From: Pseudomonadales bacterium
GTDB taxonomy: Bacteria; Pseudomonadota; Gammaproteobacteria; Steroidobacterales; Steroidobacteraceae
NCBI GenBank assembly: GCA_020442965.1
Contig: JAGRJB010000093.1
Location: 1-6,508 of the forward strand
Direction of reading: 5' to 3'
Length of the DNA: 6,508 nucleotides
A program made the position numbers and the translations under genes. The notes under the pieces were generated by a model. The model saw nothing but the letters and a program-made list of their open reading frames with translations. It was not told the DNA's origin and made no database searches. This document shows positions 1 through 6,347 of the stretch, in pieces. Positions within the stretch are counted from its first letter, which is position 1. Every line of letters begins with the position of its first letter.

Positions 1-21
1 ATACGTCGAGTCAGATCCGAT
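1..21 (+). repeat. Left copy of 21-bp terminal direct repeat (candidate attachment site)
   Basis: This stretch is identical to 6488-6508. In the frame starting at base 2 it encodes Y-V-E-S-D-P-I, part of the Rhs core signature (typically GRYxxSDPIGL). Tyrosine recombinases of integrative elements commonly recombine inside short stretches identical between element and target. I could not find convincing inverted recombinase arms around the core, so the exact crossover is unknown. An assembly overlap of a circular contig would give the same picture. Confidence 0.65.
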
Positions 22-433
22 TGGGTTGAGGGGTGGTCACAACACGTATGCGTACGTGTATGCCAATCCCGTTTCGCGAATCGATCCGCGCGGACTTCAA
101 ACGCCAGCACTGTGCCTCAATCCCGCGAATGCGGCTGCCTGTGCGGCAGCGGGCGAAATTTCTGAGGGAACGGCCGCCGCGGTGGCGGCAGCTGCTAAGA
201 GGTCGGCAGCTCGCGCGGCGGCGATCCTGCTTGGATACGCAGCTGGGCGCGAGATCTGCAAGGACGCTGAAGAAGACTGCACTGAGGAAATAGAGGCGTG
301 CTCGGAATTGTGCGCGGCAGCGCAAGCGGATCCGGACCGGAGACGCGTCTACGGTGGCAGCATGACCCAGTGCATGAAGAACTGTCTGCCCGAGCGGTGT
401 GGCGGCGAGCCGAAGTGGAAAGGATACAAGTAG
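2..433 (+). CDS. Rhs-family protein, C-terminal part only (core end plus cysteine-rich tip)
   Basis: The reading frame is open from the left edge to the TAG at 431-433, giving 143 residues without a start. Residues 1-33 are the end of the Rhs-repeat-associated core: YVESDPIGL, then [10 protein letters not shown] and the terminal DPRGL, the usual point after which Rhs proteins diverge into a variable tip. The tip (about residues 34-143) starts with an alanine-rich helical segment and ends in a cysteine-rich domain with spacing C-x6-C-x6-C-x3-C, then C-x3-C-x4-C. Nine cysteines in about 110 residues suggest disulphides or metal binding. I recognise no nuclease or other toxin motif, so toxicity is not claimed. 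An internal start (TTG at 26) would make only a fragment. The natural product is expected to be a fusion to whatever Rhs core lies upstream of base 1, or to the leader at 6348 if the DNA is circular. The TPR gene follows after 3 nt. Confidence 0.85.
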   Translation, partial: YVESDPIGLRGGHNTYAYVYANPVSRIDPRGLQTPALCLNPANAAACAAAGEISEGTAAAVAAAAKRSAARAAAILLGYAAGREICKDAEEDCTEEIEACSELCAAAQADPDRRRVYGGSMTQCMKNCLPERCGGEPKWKGYK

Positions 434-436
434 GTC

Positions 437-964
437 ATGGCCTTGGGCGAGGTTAAGAAGCATGAGAACCGAATCAAATCCCTCATCGAGAACAAGGCGC
501 ACGATGAGGCTCTTGCAGAGTGCAACGCGCTGCTTGAGGAGCAGCCGGAGTTGAGGGCAGAAGCCCTTAGGCTGCGCGCCTACGTAAATTCACATCGTGG
601 GTTGTACCGTGAGGCGATCGCGGATCGCGAATTGTTAGTCAACGAAGGCCTCGCGATCCTGCGCGACTACTATCAGCTCGGCGATAACTCTATGTCCGCC
701 GGGCGCTTCAAGGAAGCCAGCAAGTGGCTCCAGGAGGTGCTTCGAAGGGGTTCGGAGCAGCACGAAACGTGGTTCAACTCCGCTGCCTTGCTGCTGCTCT
801 CGTATGCGCAAATGCGGTTGGGGCAACTGAAAGAGGCTGAGAAGAATCTAGACAAGGCCGCGGCGATCGATCCTGAGTGCGCGATGCCCGTTCGCGGCGA
901 AGGAATCGTGACGCACCAAGCGCTCAGGGAACAGATCCGGAGACTCGCCGCGCGCAACAGCTAG
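437..964 (+). CDS. TPR-repeat protein, possible immunity or partner protein of the Rhs tip
   Basis: This encodes a 175-residue, probably cytoplasmic protein with no signal peptide or membrane segment. It reads as four degenerate tetratricopeptide repeats, around residues 20-37, 54-71, 88-105 and 128-147. The last is the clearest, with the G-x-x-x-E-A-E-x-x-L-x-x-A-x-x-x-D-P pattern. TPRs form a helical solenoid for protein-protein contacts. The ATG lies 3 nt after the Rhs stop, so the two are co-transcribed and probably translationally coupled. An AGG at 421-423 is a weak ribosome site. In polymorphic toxin loci the small gene directly after the variable tip is usually the immunity gene, and helical-repeat proteins occur in that role. 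Immunity here is inferred from position only. A chaperone or adaptor for the tip is the alternative. Confidence 0.83.
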   Translation: MALGEVKKHENRIKSLIENKAHDEALAECNALLEEQPELRAEALRLRAYVNSHRGLYREAIADRELLVNEGLAILRDYYQLGDNSMSAGRFKEASKWLQEVLRRGSEQHETWFNSAALLLLSYAQMRLGQLKEAEKNLDKAAAIDPECAMPVRGEGIVTHQALREQIRRLAARNS

Positions 965-1055
965 CTGGGCTTTTTGAGCGATGCAGGATAGCCTGCGGCT
1001 TAGCGTTGTGGCCCATTGTGTCCCAAGCGGGCATGGGCGGCGGTGTATTGCCGGT
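965..1055. terminator. Convergent intergenic spacer with a nested hairpin, possible bidirectional terminator
   Basis: This 91-bp gap lies between two convergent genes. It holds a nested inverted repeat: GCCCAT at 1011-1016 pairs with ATGGGC at 1033-1038, and inside that CCC at 1022-1024 pairs with GGG at 1029-1031. A smaller hairpin (GCAGG/CCTGC, 983-996) lies upstream. Neither is followed by a T-run on either strand, so intrinsic termination is weakly supported. A TTTTT run at 971-975 follows no clear stem. Confidence 0.3.
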
Positions 1056-1478
1056 TCAGCGGGACCGGTCGAGGATGGCGAGTGCCTGGCGGGCGGTGCG
1101 GATGGGGATGCCCTGGAAGTCCCCGAGGGTCAGCAGATCGTGATCGCCGGTGATGATCGAGTCGGCGTTGGCGGCGCGGGCGGCGGCGAGGACGTGATCG
1201 TCGTCGGGGTCGCGGCAGACCGGCACCGCCAAGGGCGGTGCCTCGACGAGCACGATCAGCTGCTGCAGTTGCTCGAAAGCCAGCTCGCGCGAGAGACGGG
1301 CGCGGGCGAAGATGGCGCTGAACTTCTCGCGCGCGAGGACGTCTTGCAGCTCGGCGAGCAGTGTCGGGCTGCTGATCAGGGTGAGTGCGCCGCCGCGGGC
1401 CTGTTCGAGGAGCCGATGTGGCAGGCCGCGCCACAGGAGCGCGGCGATCAGCAGGTTCGTATCAACGATCGCGCGCAC
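1056..1478 (-). CDS. PIN-domain toxin of a type II toxin-antitoxin pair (VapC-like ribonuclease)
   Basis: This encodes 140 residues, the normal length for a single PIN domain. The acidic residues of the metal-dependent ribonuclease site are visible: D6 in the opening IVDTN motif, E43 in the AELQDVL helix, the D90-P-D-D-D94 cluster before HVLAAA, and D112/D114 in the TGDHDLL motif near the end. This pattern matches the PIN family annotated as the toxin component of toxin-antitoxin systems, whose relatives cleave RNA to stop growth. Its start lies inside the end of the upstream antitoxin-like gene (17-nt overlap), as expected for a coupled pair in which antitoxin is made first. All active-site positions are intact, so it looks functional. 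Its role here is probably to penalise loss of the element. The RNA target cannot be read from the sequence. Confidence 0.93.
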   Translation of the reverse strand: MRAIVDTNLLIAALLWRGLPHRLLEQARGGALTLISSPTLLAELQDVLAREKFSAIFARARLSRELAFEQLQQLIVLVEAPPLAVPVCRDPDDDHVLAAARAANADSIITGDHDLLTLGDFQGIPIRTARQALAILDRSR

Positions 1479-1710
1479 GGGCCCGACGTTCGGCGCGCGC
1501 GGCTTTGACTTCCGCGTCGATCTCCTCCTCGGTCATCGGCGGGATGCCGGCGGCGGCGATGCGATCGGCGATCGAGAGCAGGCGGTCGGCGGCCTCACGG
1601 CGCTTGAGCGCTTCGGTCAGGAGCCGCTCGAGCGCCTGGGGGGTGAGCAGTCCTGCGGCGCGCGCGGCCTGCGCGGTGGCGTCCGGTAGTTCGATCTGGA
1701 TGGTGGTCAT
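1462..1710 (-). CDS. Antitoxin-like protein paired with the PIN toxin
   Basis: This encodes 82 residues. It begins with a short beta-strand-like segment (TTIQIELPD) followed by helices (ARAAGLLTPQALERLLTEALK), resembling small antitoxins encoded directly upstream of PIN toxins. The C-terminal third is very charged and arginine-rich, ends in RRARARDR, and would suit wrapping the toxin. The gene overlaps the XRE stop by 4 nt (ATGA at 1707-1710 on the minus strand) and the toxin start by 17 nt, so the three genes are almost certainly one transcript. Whether it binds DNA itself is unclear, since no strong ribbon-helix-helix pattern is visible beyond the opening strand. The separate XRE protein may take over repression. 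Confidence 0.83.
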   Translation of the reverse strand: MTTIQIELPDATAQAARAAGLLTPQALERLLTEALKRREAADRLLSIADRIAAAGIPPMTEEEIDAEVKAARAERRARARDR

Positions 1711-2090
1711 GGACTGGCCTCCTGCGCGTTGACGCGCTGCTTCAGTTCCTCGCGCTCGATGAACGTGTCGAGCAGCTGGGTGATCTGGCGCTTGGCCTTG
1801 GGGTCGAGCTGCTCGATGCGCTGCAGGCGTCGATGCAGCTGCGTGTCGGGCTTGCGGCCTTTGCGCAGCGGCTTGATGCCGAGCAGTTCATCGGCACTGA
1901 CGCCGAGGGCGGCGGCCATTTGCGGCAGCAGCGCGGCGGGCGCCTTCTCGGCGCGGCTCTCGTAGTAGGCGATCATGCGCTGGGTGGTGCCGAGTTCGGT
2001 GGCGAGCTGCACCTGGGTGTAGCCGGCGGCCTTGCGCAGGTTGGTGAGGCGGCTGCCGAAGTCGCTGGTGCGTGCTTTGGTCTTGGGCAT
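1707..2090 (-). CDS. XRE/Cro-type helix-turn-helix regulator
   Basis: From the ATG at 2088-2090 this is a 127-residue protein. Residues 11-68 form a classic XRE fold: FGSRLTNLRKAAGYTQ, then LATELGTTQRMIAYYE as helix-turn-helix, then LPQMAAALGVSADELLG. The C-terminal half is basic and helical and ends in a probable oligomerisation helix (ITQLLDTFIEREELKQRV). A GTG start at 2142-2144 would add 18 residues and has a better ribosome site (AGGA 8 nt away). I prefer the ATG because family members begin close to the HTH and the extra residues look non-coding. The gene heads the antitoxin-toxin operon, and its stop overlaps the antitoxin start. It faces the primase operon across the dyad-rich spacer, so it probably represses its own operon and perhaps the replication-recombination operon. 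The second target is inferred. Confidence 0.92.
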   Translation of the reverse strand: MPKTKARTSDFGSRLTNLRKAAGYTQVQLATELGTTQRMIAYYESRAEKAPAALLPQMAAALGVSADELLGIKPLRKGRKPDTQLHRRLQRIEQLDPKAKRQITQLLDTFIEREELKQRVNAQEASP

Positions 2091-2161
2091 GGCGTGCTCG
2101 GGACGGTGGAGCGGGTGCCCAAAAGTGTAAGCGGCGATCTGCACGGGGCCTGTCCTGTGGC

Positions 2162-2189
2162 TTGACCGAATATGCAGCCAGTGTATATG
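2162..2189 (+). promoter_or_regulatory. Candidate sigma70-like promoter for the primase-integrase operon
   Basis: TTGACC (2162-2167, five of six matches to the -35 consensus) is followed after 16 bp by TATATG (2184-2189, four of six matches to -10). Transcription would start near 2196 and give a leader of about 65 nt containing the palindrome at 2209-2225. This is assigned by eye only. Confidence 0.4.
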
Positions 2190-2209
2190 CTTCTGCCGAC
2201 CTTAAACAA
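2182..2209 (-). promoter_or_regulatory. Candidate promoter for the XRE-antitoxin-toxin operon
   Basis: On the minus strand TTGTTT (2209-2204) is followed after 16 bp by TATACA (2187-2182). The -35 is poor and the -10 is moderate. The -10 coincides almost exactly with the forward -10, so polymerase binding in the two directions should be mutually exclusive. Confidence 0.33.
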
Positions 2210-2225
2210 TACACATTTTGTGCAT
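2209..2225. promoter_or_regulatory. Operator-like inverted repeat, probable XRE binding site
   Basis: ATACACA (2209-2215) and TGTGCAT (2219-2225) are arms separated by TTT, with six of seven positions paired. XRE dimers typically bind such short dyads. It lies downstream of the forward promoter and abuts the reverse -35, where a bound repressor would affect both. A further GTGTAT at 2181-2186 is the reverse complement of ATACAC at 2209-2214, which suggests a second, looser half-site pair. Confidence 0.45.
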
Positions 2226-2260
2226 AACCCCTCTTGACAGGTTTTTGGGAGAGACCGGAC

Positions 2261-5245
2261 ATGGCGCGCATCCCGACCGAGGAGCTGGAGCGGCTAAAAA
2301 GTGAGATCGCCGTCGAGCGCTTGGTGGCGGCCGCGGGTGTTGAACTGAAGGCCGCCGGCAAGGATCTGCTCGGTCGCTGTCCGTTCCACGACGATCGGGA
2401 GGCCTCCTTGGTGGTGACGCCGGCGAAGAACCTGTGGCACTGCTTTGGCTGCCAGATCGGCGGGGGTCCGATCGACTGGGTGATGAAGAGCCGCTCGGTG
2501 TCGTTCCGGCATGCGGTGGAGTGGCTGCGCAGCGCGCCGGATCTTGCCGCGCCGCGCGCGCGGGGTGCTCGGTTGTTAGCGACCCCGGTCCACTTCGATG
2601 CCGGCGATCAGGTGCTGATGGACCAGGCGATCCGCTACTACCAGGAGCGGCTGAAGCAGACGCCGGAGGCGCTGGCGTATCTCGCGCGCCGCGGGCTCGA
2701 TGATGCGGAACTGATCGAGCGGCACCGGATCGGCTTTGCCGATCGGACGCTGGGGTTGCGGCTGCCGGAGAAGACGCGCAAGGCGGGGCACGAGATCCGC
2801 TCCCGGCTGCAGAAACTCGGTCTCTTGCGCGACTCCGGTCACGAGCACTTCAACGGCTCGATCGTGATCCCGGTCATTACCCCTGCCGGCGAGATTACCG
2901 AAGTCTACGGCCGCAAGATCCATGGCAACCTGCGTGCTGGCACCCCCGATCATCTGTATCTGCCGGGGCCGCATCGCGGGGTGTGGAACGAGACGGCGCT
3001 GGCATCCTCCTCCGAAATCATCCTCTGCGAAGCGCTGATCGATGCGCTGACGTTCTGGCGCGCCGGCTACCGCAACGTAACGAGCGCGTACGGCATCGAG
3101 GGCATAACCCCCGATCACCTGGCCGCGTTCCAGCGGCACGGCACGAAGCGCGTGCTGATCGCCTACGATCGGGACGAAGCCGGCGATCGGGCGGCCGAGA
3201 GGCTCGCCGAGCAGCTGATCCATGCAGGCCTGGAGTGCTACCGGATCCAGTTCCCGAAGGGGCTGGACGCGAACGACTATGCGCTGAAAGTGCGGCCGGC
3301 CGACCAGTCGTTAGGCCTCGTGATCCGCAAAGCGCTGTGGCTCGGCAAGGGCCCGGCGCCGGCCGACACACCGGGCCAGAACGTCGAGCATGCACCAACA
3401 ACACCGGCCGTCATCCCTTTAGCCGCCTCGGTGGCGGCGCCGAGCGTGGTCGATGCGGCAAATGCCCCGCCAGCCTCACGGACACCGGCCGCTGCTGCGG
3501 CCTCGGACAATCCGCTCGCCGACGAAGTGATCGTGAGCTACGGCGAGCGGCGCTATCGGGTGCGGGGGTTGTCGAAGAACCTCTCGCCCGAGACCCTGAA
3601 GATCAACCTGCACATCGCGCAAGGCGAAGCGTACTACGTCGACACGTTCGATCTGTACAGTGCGCGAGCGCGGCACCTGTACATCGTGAACGCCGCGAAG
3701 GATCTGGCGGTGCGCGAGGAGATCGTGAAGGCGGACCTGGGCCGGCTGCTCTTGAAGCTCGAAGCCCTGCAGCAGTCGCGCATCGACGCGGCGCTGAAGG
3801 TGGAACCTGCGACGCCGGCGATGACGGAGGCCGAGCGCGAGTCCGCGCTCGAGCTGCTGCGCGATCCGACGCTGATGGATCGCATCCTTGCCGACTTCGA
3901 CACCGGTGGGCTCGTGGGCGAGCGCACCAACAAGCTGGTCGGCTACCTGGCCGCAGTCTCCCGAAAACTCGATCGGCCGCTGGCGGTCATGGTGCAGTCC
4001 TCGAGCGCGGCCGGCAAATCAAGCCTGATGGATGCCGTGCTGGCGTTCATGCCGGCGGAGGAGCGGATCAAGTACTCGGCGATGACGGGGCAGAGCCTGT
4101 TCTACATGGGCGAGACGAACCTGAAACACAAGATCCTCGCGATCGTCGAGGAGGAAGGCGCGAGCCGCGCAAGCTACGCGCTGAAACTCCTGCAATCCGA
4201 AGGCGAGCTCATGATCGCTTCGACCGGTAAAGACCCTGCGACCGGGAATCTGGTGACGCAGGAGTATCGCGTCGAAGGGCCGGTGATGATCTTCCTCACG
4301 ACGACCGCGATCGAGATCGATGAGGAACTGCTGAACCGGTGTCTCGTGCTGTCGGTGGATGAGAGCCGCGAGCAAACGCAGGCGATCCACCGGTTGCAGC
4401 GCGAGCGGCGGACCCTGGCGGGTCTGCGAAACACTCAGCGCCGGCAGCAGCTGCTGGCACAGCACCGGCACGCGCAGCGGCTGCTGCGGCCGGTGAAGGT
4501 GCTGAACCCGTACGCCGAGCAGCTCACGTTCCTCTCGGACAAGACCCGCGCGCGGCGCGATCATGAGAAGTACCTGACGCTGATCGATGCGATCGCGCTG
4601 CTGCACCAGTACCAGCGAGTGCTGCGCACCGCACAGCAGGATGGCGAGGCGATCGAGTACGTCGAGGCGACGCTCGATGACATCGAGATCGCGAACCGTC
4701 TCGCGCACGAAGTGTTAGGTCGGAGCTTGGATGAACTGCCGCCGCAGACGCGCCGGGTGCTCGCGCGGGTGATCGAGATGGTCGAGGCGCGCTGTGCCAC
4801 GGAGCAGATATGCCGTACGCAGTACCGCTTTAGCCGCCGCGAGGTGCGCGAGCATACGGGGCTGTCGGACACGCAGCTGCGGGTGCACCTCGAGCGGCTC
4901 ACGCAGCTTGAATACGTGCTCGTGCACCGGGGGATGCGTGGGCAATCGTTCGTCTATGAGCTCGTGTTCGATGGCCCGGCGGCGAGCGAAGCGCCGCATC
5001 TGTCGGGGCTGATCGATGTCACTACGATGGCAAGGTCGCGGGGGTCAGATACCCAGTTCGCGGGGTCAACGCGGGGTCAAAACGGGGCCATCGCGGGTAC
5101 TTCGCGGCCTGCTGAAATCCTCTCAGACCCTGCAAATATAGATGTTCCAGAAAAAGCAGCGGCTAAAGAGGAAAAACCGCACCTCTTGAAACCCAACGGT
5201 CACAACGCATCCTACGCACAGGATGCCGCCGCGCAGCGGCCATGA
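2261..5245 (+). CDS. Primase-like protein: CHC2 zinc finger, TOPRIM, AAA+-like ATPase and winged helix
   Basis: The protein has 994 residues from an ATG with ribosome site GGGAGAG. Residues 40-64 are a DnaG-type CHC2 zinc finger (C40, H43, C61, C64, with the usual 17-residue gap), which binds template DNA. A TOPRIM domain follows, with the acidic motif CEALIDAL (E257, D261) and the metal-binding D303-R-D305 in AYDRDEAGD; this is the primase catalytic core. A proline/alanine-rich linker covers about 365-425. A P-loop-like motif SSSAAGKSS (K586) is followed by a Walker-B-like acidic run (E630-E632) and a sensor/arginine-finger-like FLTTTAIEIDEELLNRC, so an AAA+-type ATPase, possibly a helicase, is likely. 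A winged helix lies at about 845-905. The low-complexity tail (about 910-994) encodes the iteron-like DNA repeats. It is far longer than a stand-alone primase N-terminus and recalls the multidomain replication proteins of small plasmids and satellites. Its stop overlaps the recombinase start. Replication of the circle is the inferred role. Confidence 0.9.
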   Translation: MARIPTEELERLKSEIAVERLVAAAGVELKAAGKDLLGRCPFHDDREASLVVTPAKNLWHCFGCQIGGGPIDWVMKSRSVSFRHAVEWLRSAPDLAAPRARGARLLATPVHFDAGDQVLMDQAIRYYQERLKQTPEALAYLARRGLDDAELIERHRIGFADRTLGLRLPEKTRKAGHEIRSRLQKLGLLRDSGHEHFNGSIVIPVITPAGEITEVYGRKIHGNLRAGTPDHLYLPGPHRGVWNETALASSSEIILCEALIDALTFWRAGYRNVTSAYGIEGITPDHLAAFQRHGTKRVLIAYDRDEAGDRAAERLAEQLIHAGLECYRIQFPKGLDANDYALKVRPADQSLGLVIRKALWLGKGPAPADTPGQNVEHAPTTPAVIPLAASVAAPSVVDAANAPPASRTPAAAAASDNPLADEVIVSYGERRYRVRGLSKNLSPETLKINLHIAQGEAYYVDTFDLYSARARHLYIVNAAKDLAVREEIVKADLGRLLLKLEALQQSRIDAALKVEPATPAMTEAERESALELLRDPTLMDRILADFDTGGLVGERTNKLVGYLAAVSRKLDRPLAVMVQSSSAAGKSSLMDAVLAFMPAEERIKYSAMTGQSLFYMGETNLKHKILAIVEEEGASRASYALKLLQSEGELMIASTGKDPATGNLVTQEYRVEGPVMIFLTTTAIEIDEELLNRCLVLSVDESREQTQAIHRLQRERRTLAGLRNTQRRQQLLAQHRHAQRLLRPVKVLNPYAEQLTFLSDKTRARRDHEKYLTLIDAIALLHQYQRVLRTAQQDGEAIEYVEATLDDIEIANRLAHEVLGRSLDELPPQTRRVLARVIEMVEARCATEQICRTQYRFSRREVREHTGLSDTQLRVHLERLTQLEYVLVHRGMRGQSFVYELVFDGPAASEAPHLSGLIDVTTMARSRGSDTQFAGSTRGQNGAIAGTSRPAEILSDPANIDVPEKAAAKEEKPHLLKPNGHNASYAQDAAAQRP
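5037..5102. repeat. 11-bp iteron-like array inside the 3' end of the primase gene
   Basis: CGCGGGGTCAA occurs as a perfect tandem pair at 5059-5069 and 5070-5080. Degenerate units continue in the same 11-bp register at 5081-5091 (core GGGGCCA) and 5092-5102, and another copy (core GGGGTCA at 5041-5047) lies 21 bp upstream. Since 11 is not a multiple of three, the repeats do not encode repeated amino acids, so selection on DNA is more likely than on protein. One-turn spacing puts all sites on one helix face, as in replication-initiator iterons or recombinase accessory sites. Confidence 0.6.
5131..5190. other. A+T-richer segment beside the repeats, possible unwinding element
   Basis: About 58% of these 60 bases are A or T, well above the window average. 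The stretch includes AAATATA and two A5 runs, and AAGAGG/CCTCTT (5166-5171 and 5182-5187) form a 6-bp stem. It follows the 11-bp repeats directly, the arrangement of many iteron origins. It is still within the primase frame. An origin here is inferred. Confidence 0.35.
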
Positions 5246-6333
5246 GCGGCCGGCCGGGCAAGCCACCGGGGCCGCTGCGCTACGCCGGCGACCCGGAAAC
5301 CCGCGGAGGCTTTAGACCCTACCTCATCGCGTTCACCGACTGGATGGGCGCGATGCACTACTCGGCCCACACGGTGAAGAACCGGCGCATCGAGCTCGGT
5401 TACTTCATCGACTGGTGTGAGGCGCGATCGATCACGCGCCCCGATGAGGTGACGCGCGCGTTGTTAGAGCGCTACCGGCAGCACGTGTTCCACTACCGGC
5501 GAAAAGATGCCGGCACGCCGCTGTCGTTCCAGACGCAGCACAAGCGCCTCATCAGCGTGCGGATGTTCTTCCAGTGGCTGACGCGCCAGTACCATCTGCT
5601 GTTCAACCCAGCGTCCGAGCTCGAGCTGCCGCGCACCGAGCAGCGGCTGCCGCGCCATGTCCTGAATATCGCCGAGGTCGAGCAGGTCATCAACGCGACC
5701 GACGTCGATGAACCGACCGGCCTTGGAGTGCGTGATCGCGCGATGTTAGAGGCCCTGTACTCGACGGGGATGCGGCGCGGGGAACTCGTGCAGCTCAGGA
5801 TCGATGACGTGGACCTGCGCGAAGGCACCGTGTTCATCCGGTTGGGCAAGGGCAAGAAAGATCGTGCGGTGCCGATCGGCGAGCGCGCCTGCGCGTGGAT
5901 CGAGAAGTACCTCTACACGATCCGGCCTAACTACCTGGATGCCGAAGATCCCGGGATCCTGTTCCTCGCCAAACACGGTGGCGGGATGGATGGCAAGCAG
6001 CTCTCCGGCATCGTCAAGCGTGCCATCGAACGCGCGCAGCTTGCGCGGTTCCAGGGCACGCACCCCAATGCCGCCTGTCACCTGCTGCGCCACGCCTGCG
6101 CAACGCACATGCTGGAAAACGGCGCCGACATCCGCTACATCCAGGCGCTGTTAGGCCATGCCGACCTCTCCACCACCGAGGTATACACGCGGGTGTCGAT
6201 CCTGAAGCTCAAAGAGATCCACGAGAAGACCCACCCGGCGCGCCTCACGCGCACCGGTAGCGCAATACTCGACACCCTGCAGGGTGAAATCCCGCCGCTG
6301 CCCGCCGATTTACCAGCTCCGCCGGCGACCTAA
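5242..6333 (+). CDS. Tyrosine recombinase/integrase, XerC/D-like
   Basis: The 363-residue protein has all catalytic residues: R178 in STGMRRGEL, K203 in GKGKKDR, H280 and R283 in HLLRHACATHM, H306 in LGHAD, and the nucleophile Y315 in TEVYTRV. The R-to-K distance, HxxR box and nine-residue H-to-Y gap match XerD-type enzymes. Residues about 25-125 are the N-terminal DNA-binding (SAM-like) domain, ending in HKRLISVRMFFQWL. It is about 60 residues longer than XerC/XerD, with additions at both ends, including a proline-rich C-terminus. Its ATG overlaps the primase stop (ATGA, 5242-5245), so the two proteins are translationally coupled. No excisionase gene is visible. It is expected to join the circle to its target through a 3'-phosphotyrosine intermediate. 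Assignment of the terminal repeat as its site is inferred from position. A plasmid dimer-resolution role is the alternative. Confidence 0.95.
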   Translation: MSGRPGKPPGPLRYAGDPETRGGFRPYLIAFTDWMGAMHYSAHTVKNRRIELGYFIDWCEARSITRPDEVTRALLERYRQHVFHYRRKDAGTPLSFQTQHKRLISVRMFFQWLTRQYHLLFNPASELELPRTEQRLPRHVLNIAEVEQVINATDVDEPTGLGVRDRAMLEALYSTGMRRGELVQLRIDDVDLREGTVFIRLGKGKKDRAVPIGERACAWIEKYLYTIRPNYLDAEDPGILFLAKHGGGMDGKQLSGIVKRAIERAQLARFQGTHPNAACHLLRHACATHMLENGADIRYIQALLGHADLSTTEVYTRVSILKLKEIHEKTHPARLTRTGSAILDTLQGEIPPLPADLPAPPAT

Positions 6334-6347
6334 CCGGCTGGCTTGTG

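Larger units (their letters stand above)
2091..2260. promoter_or_regulatory. Divergent control region between the XRE-TA operon and the primase-integrase operon
   Basis: This is the only spacer between diverging genes and is clearly A+T-richer than its surroundings between about 2160 and 2230. It holds candidate promoters in both directions with overlapping -10 boxes, several inverted repeats, and the ribosome site GGGAGAG (2248-2254), 6 nt before the primase ATG. That ribosome site decides for the ATG at 2261 over an upstream TTG at 2234. Confidence 0.6.

Noticed and set aside
1..21. The terminal repeat as two inverted recombinase arms around a spacer
   Set aside because: Only a few outer positions of the 21 bases pair with the reverse complement, so no arm pair can be supported.
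958..967. 10-bp perfect palindrome CAGCTAGCTG at the TPR stop as a binding site
   Set aside because: It has no loop for a hairpin, no second copy was seen, and a single short palindrome at a gene end is not evidence of function.
983..996. GCAGG/CCTGC hairpin as an intrinsic terminator for the TPR gene
   Set aside because: The stem has only 5 bp and there is no T-run after it on either strand.
2234..2239. Perfect TTGACA as a -35 box, and the TTG in it as an upstream start of the primase gene
   Set aside because: No -10-like sequence lies 15-19 bp downstream before the coding start, and the ATG at 2261 has a clear ribosome site while the TTG does not.
2983..4230. Long overlapping open frame (415 codons) on the plus strand within the primase gene
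   Set aside because: Its product is arginine-rich low complexity without domains, while the other frame holds the TOPRIM and ATPase motifs.
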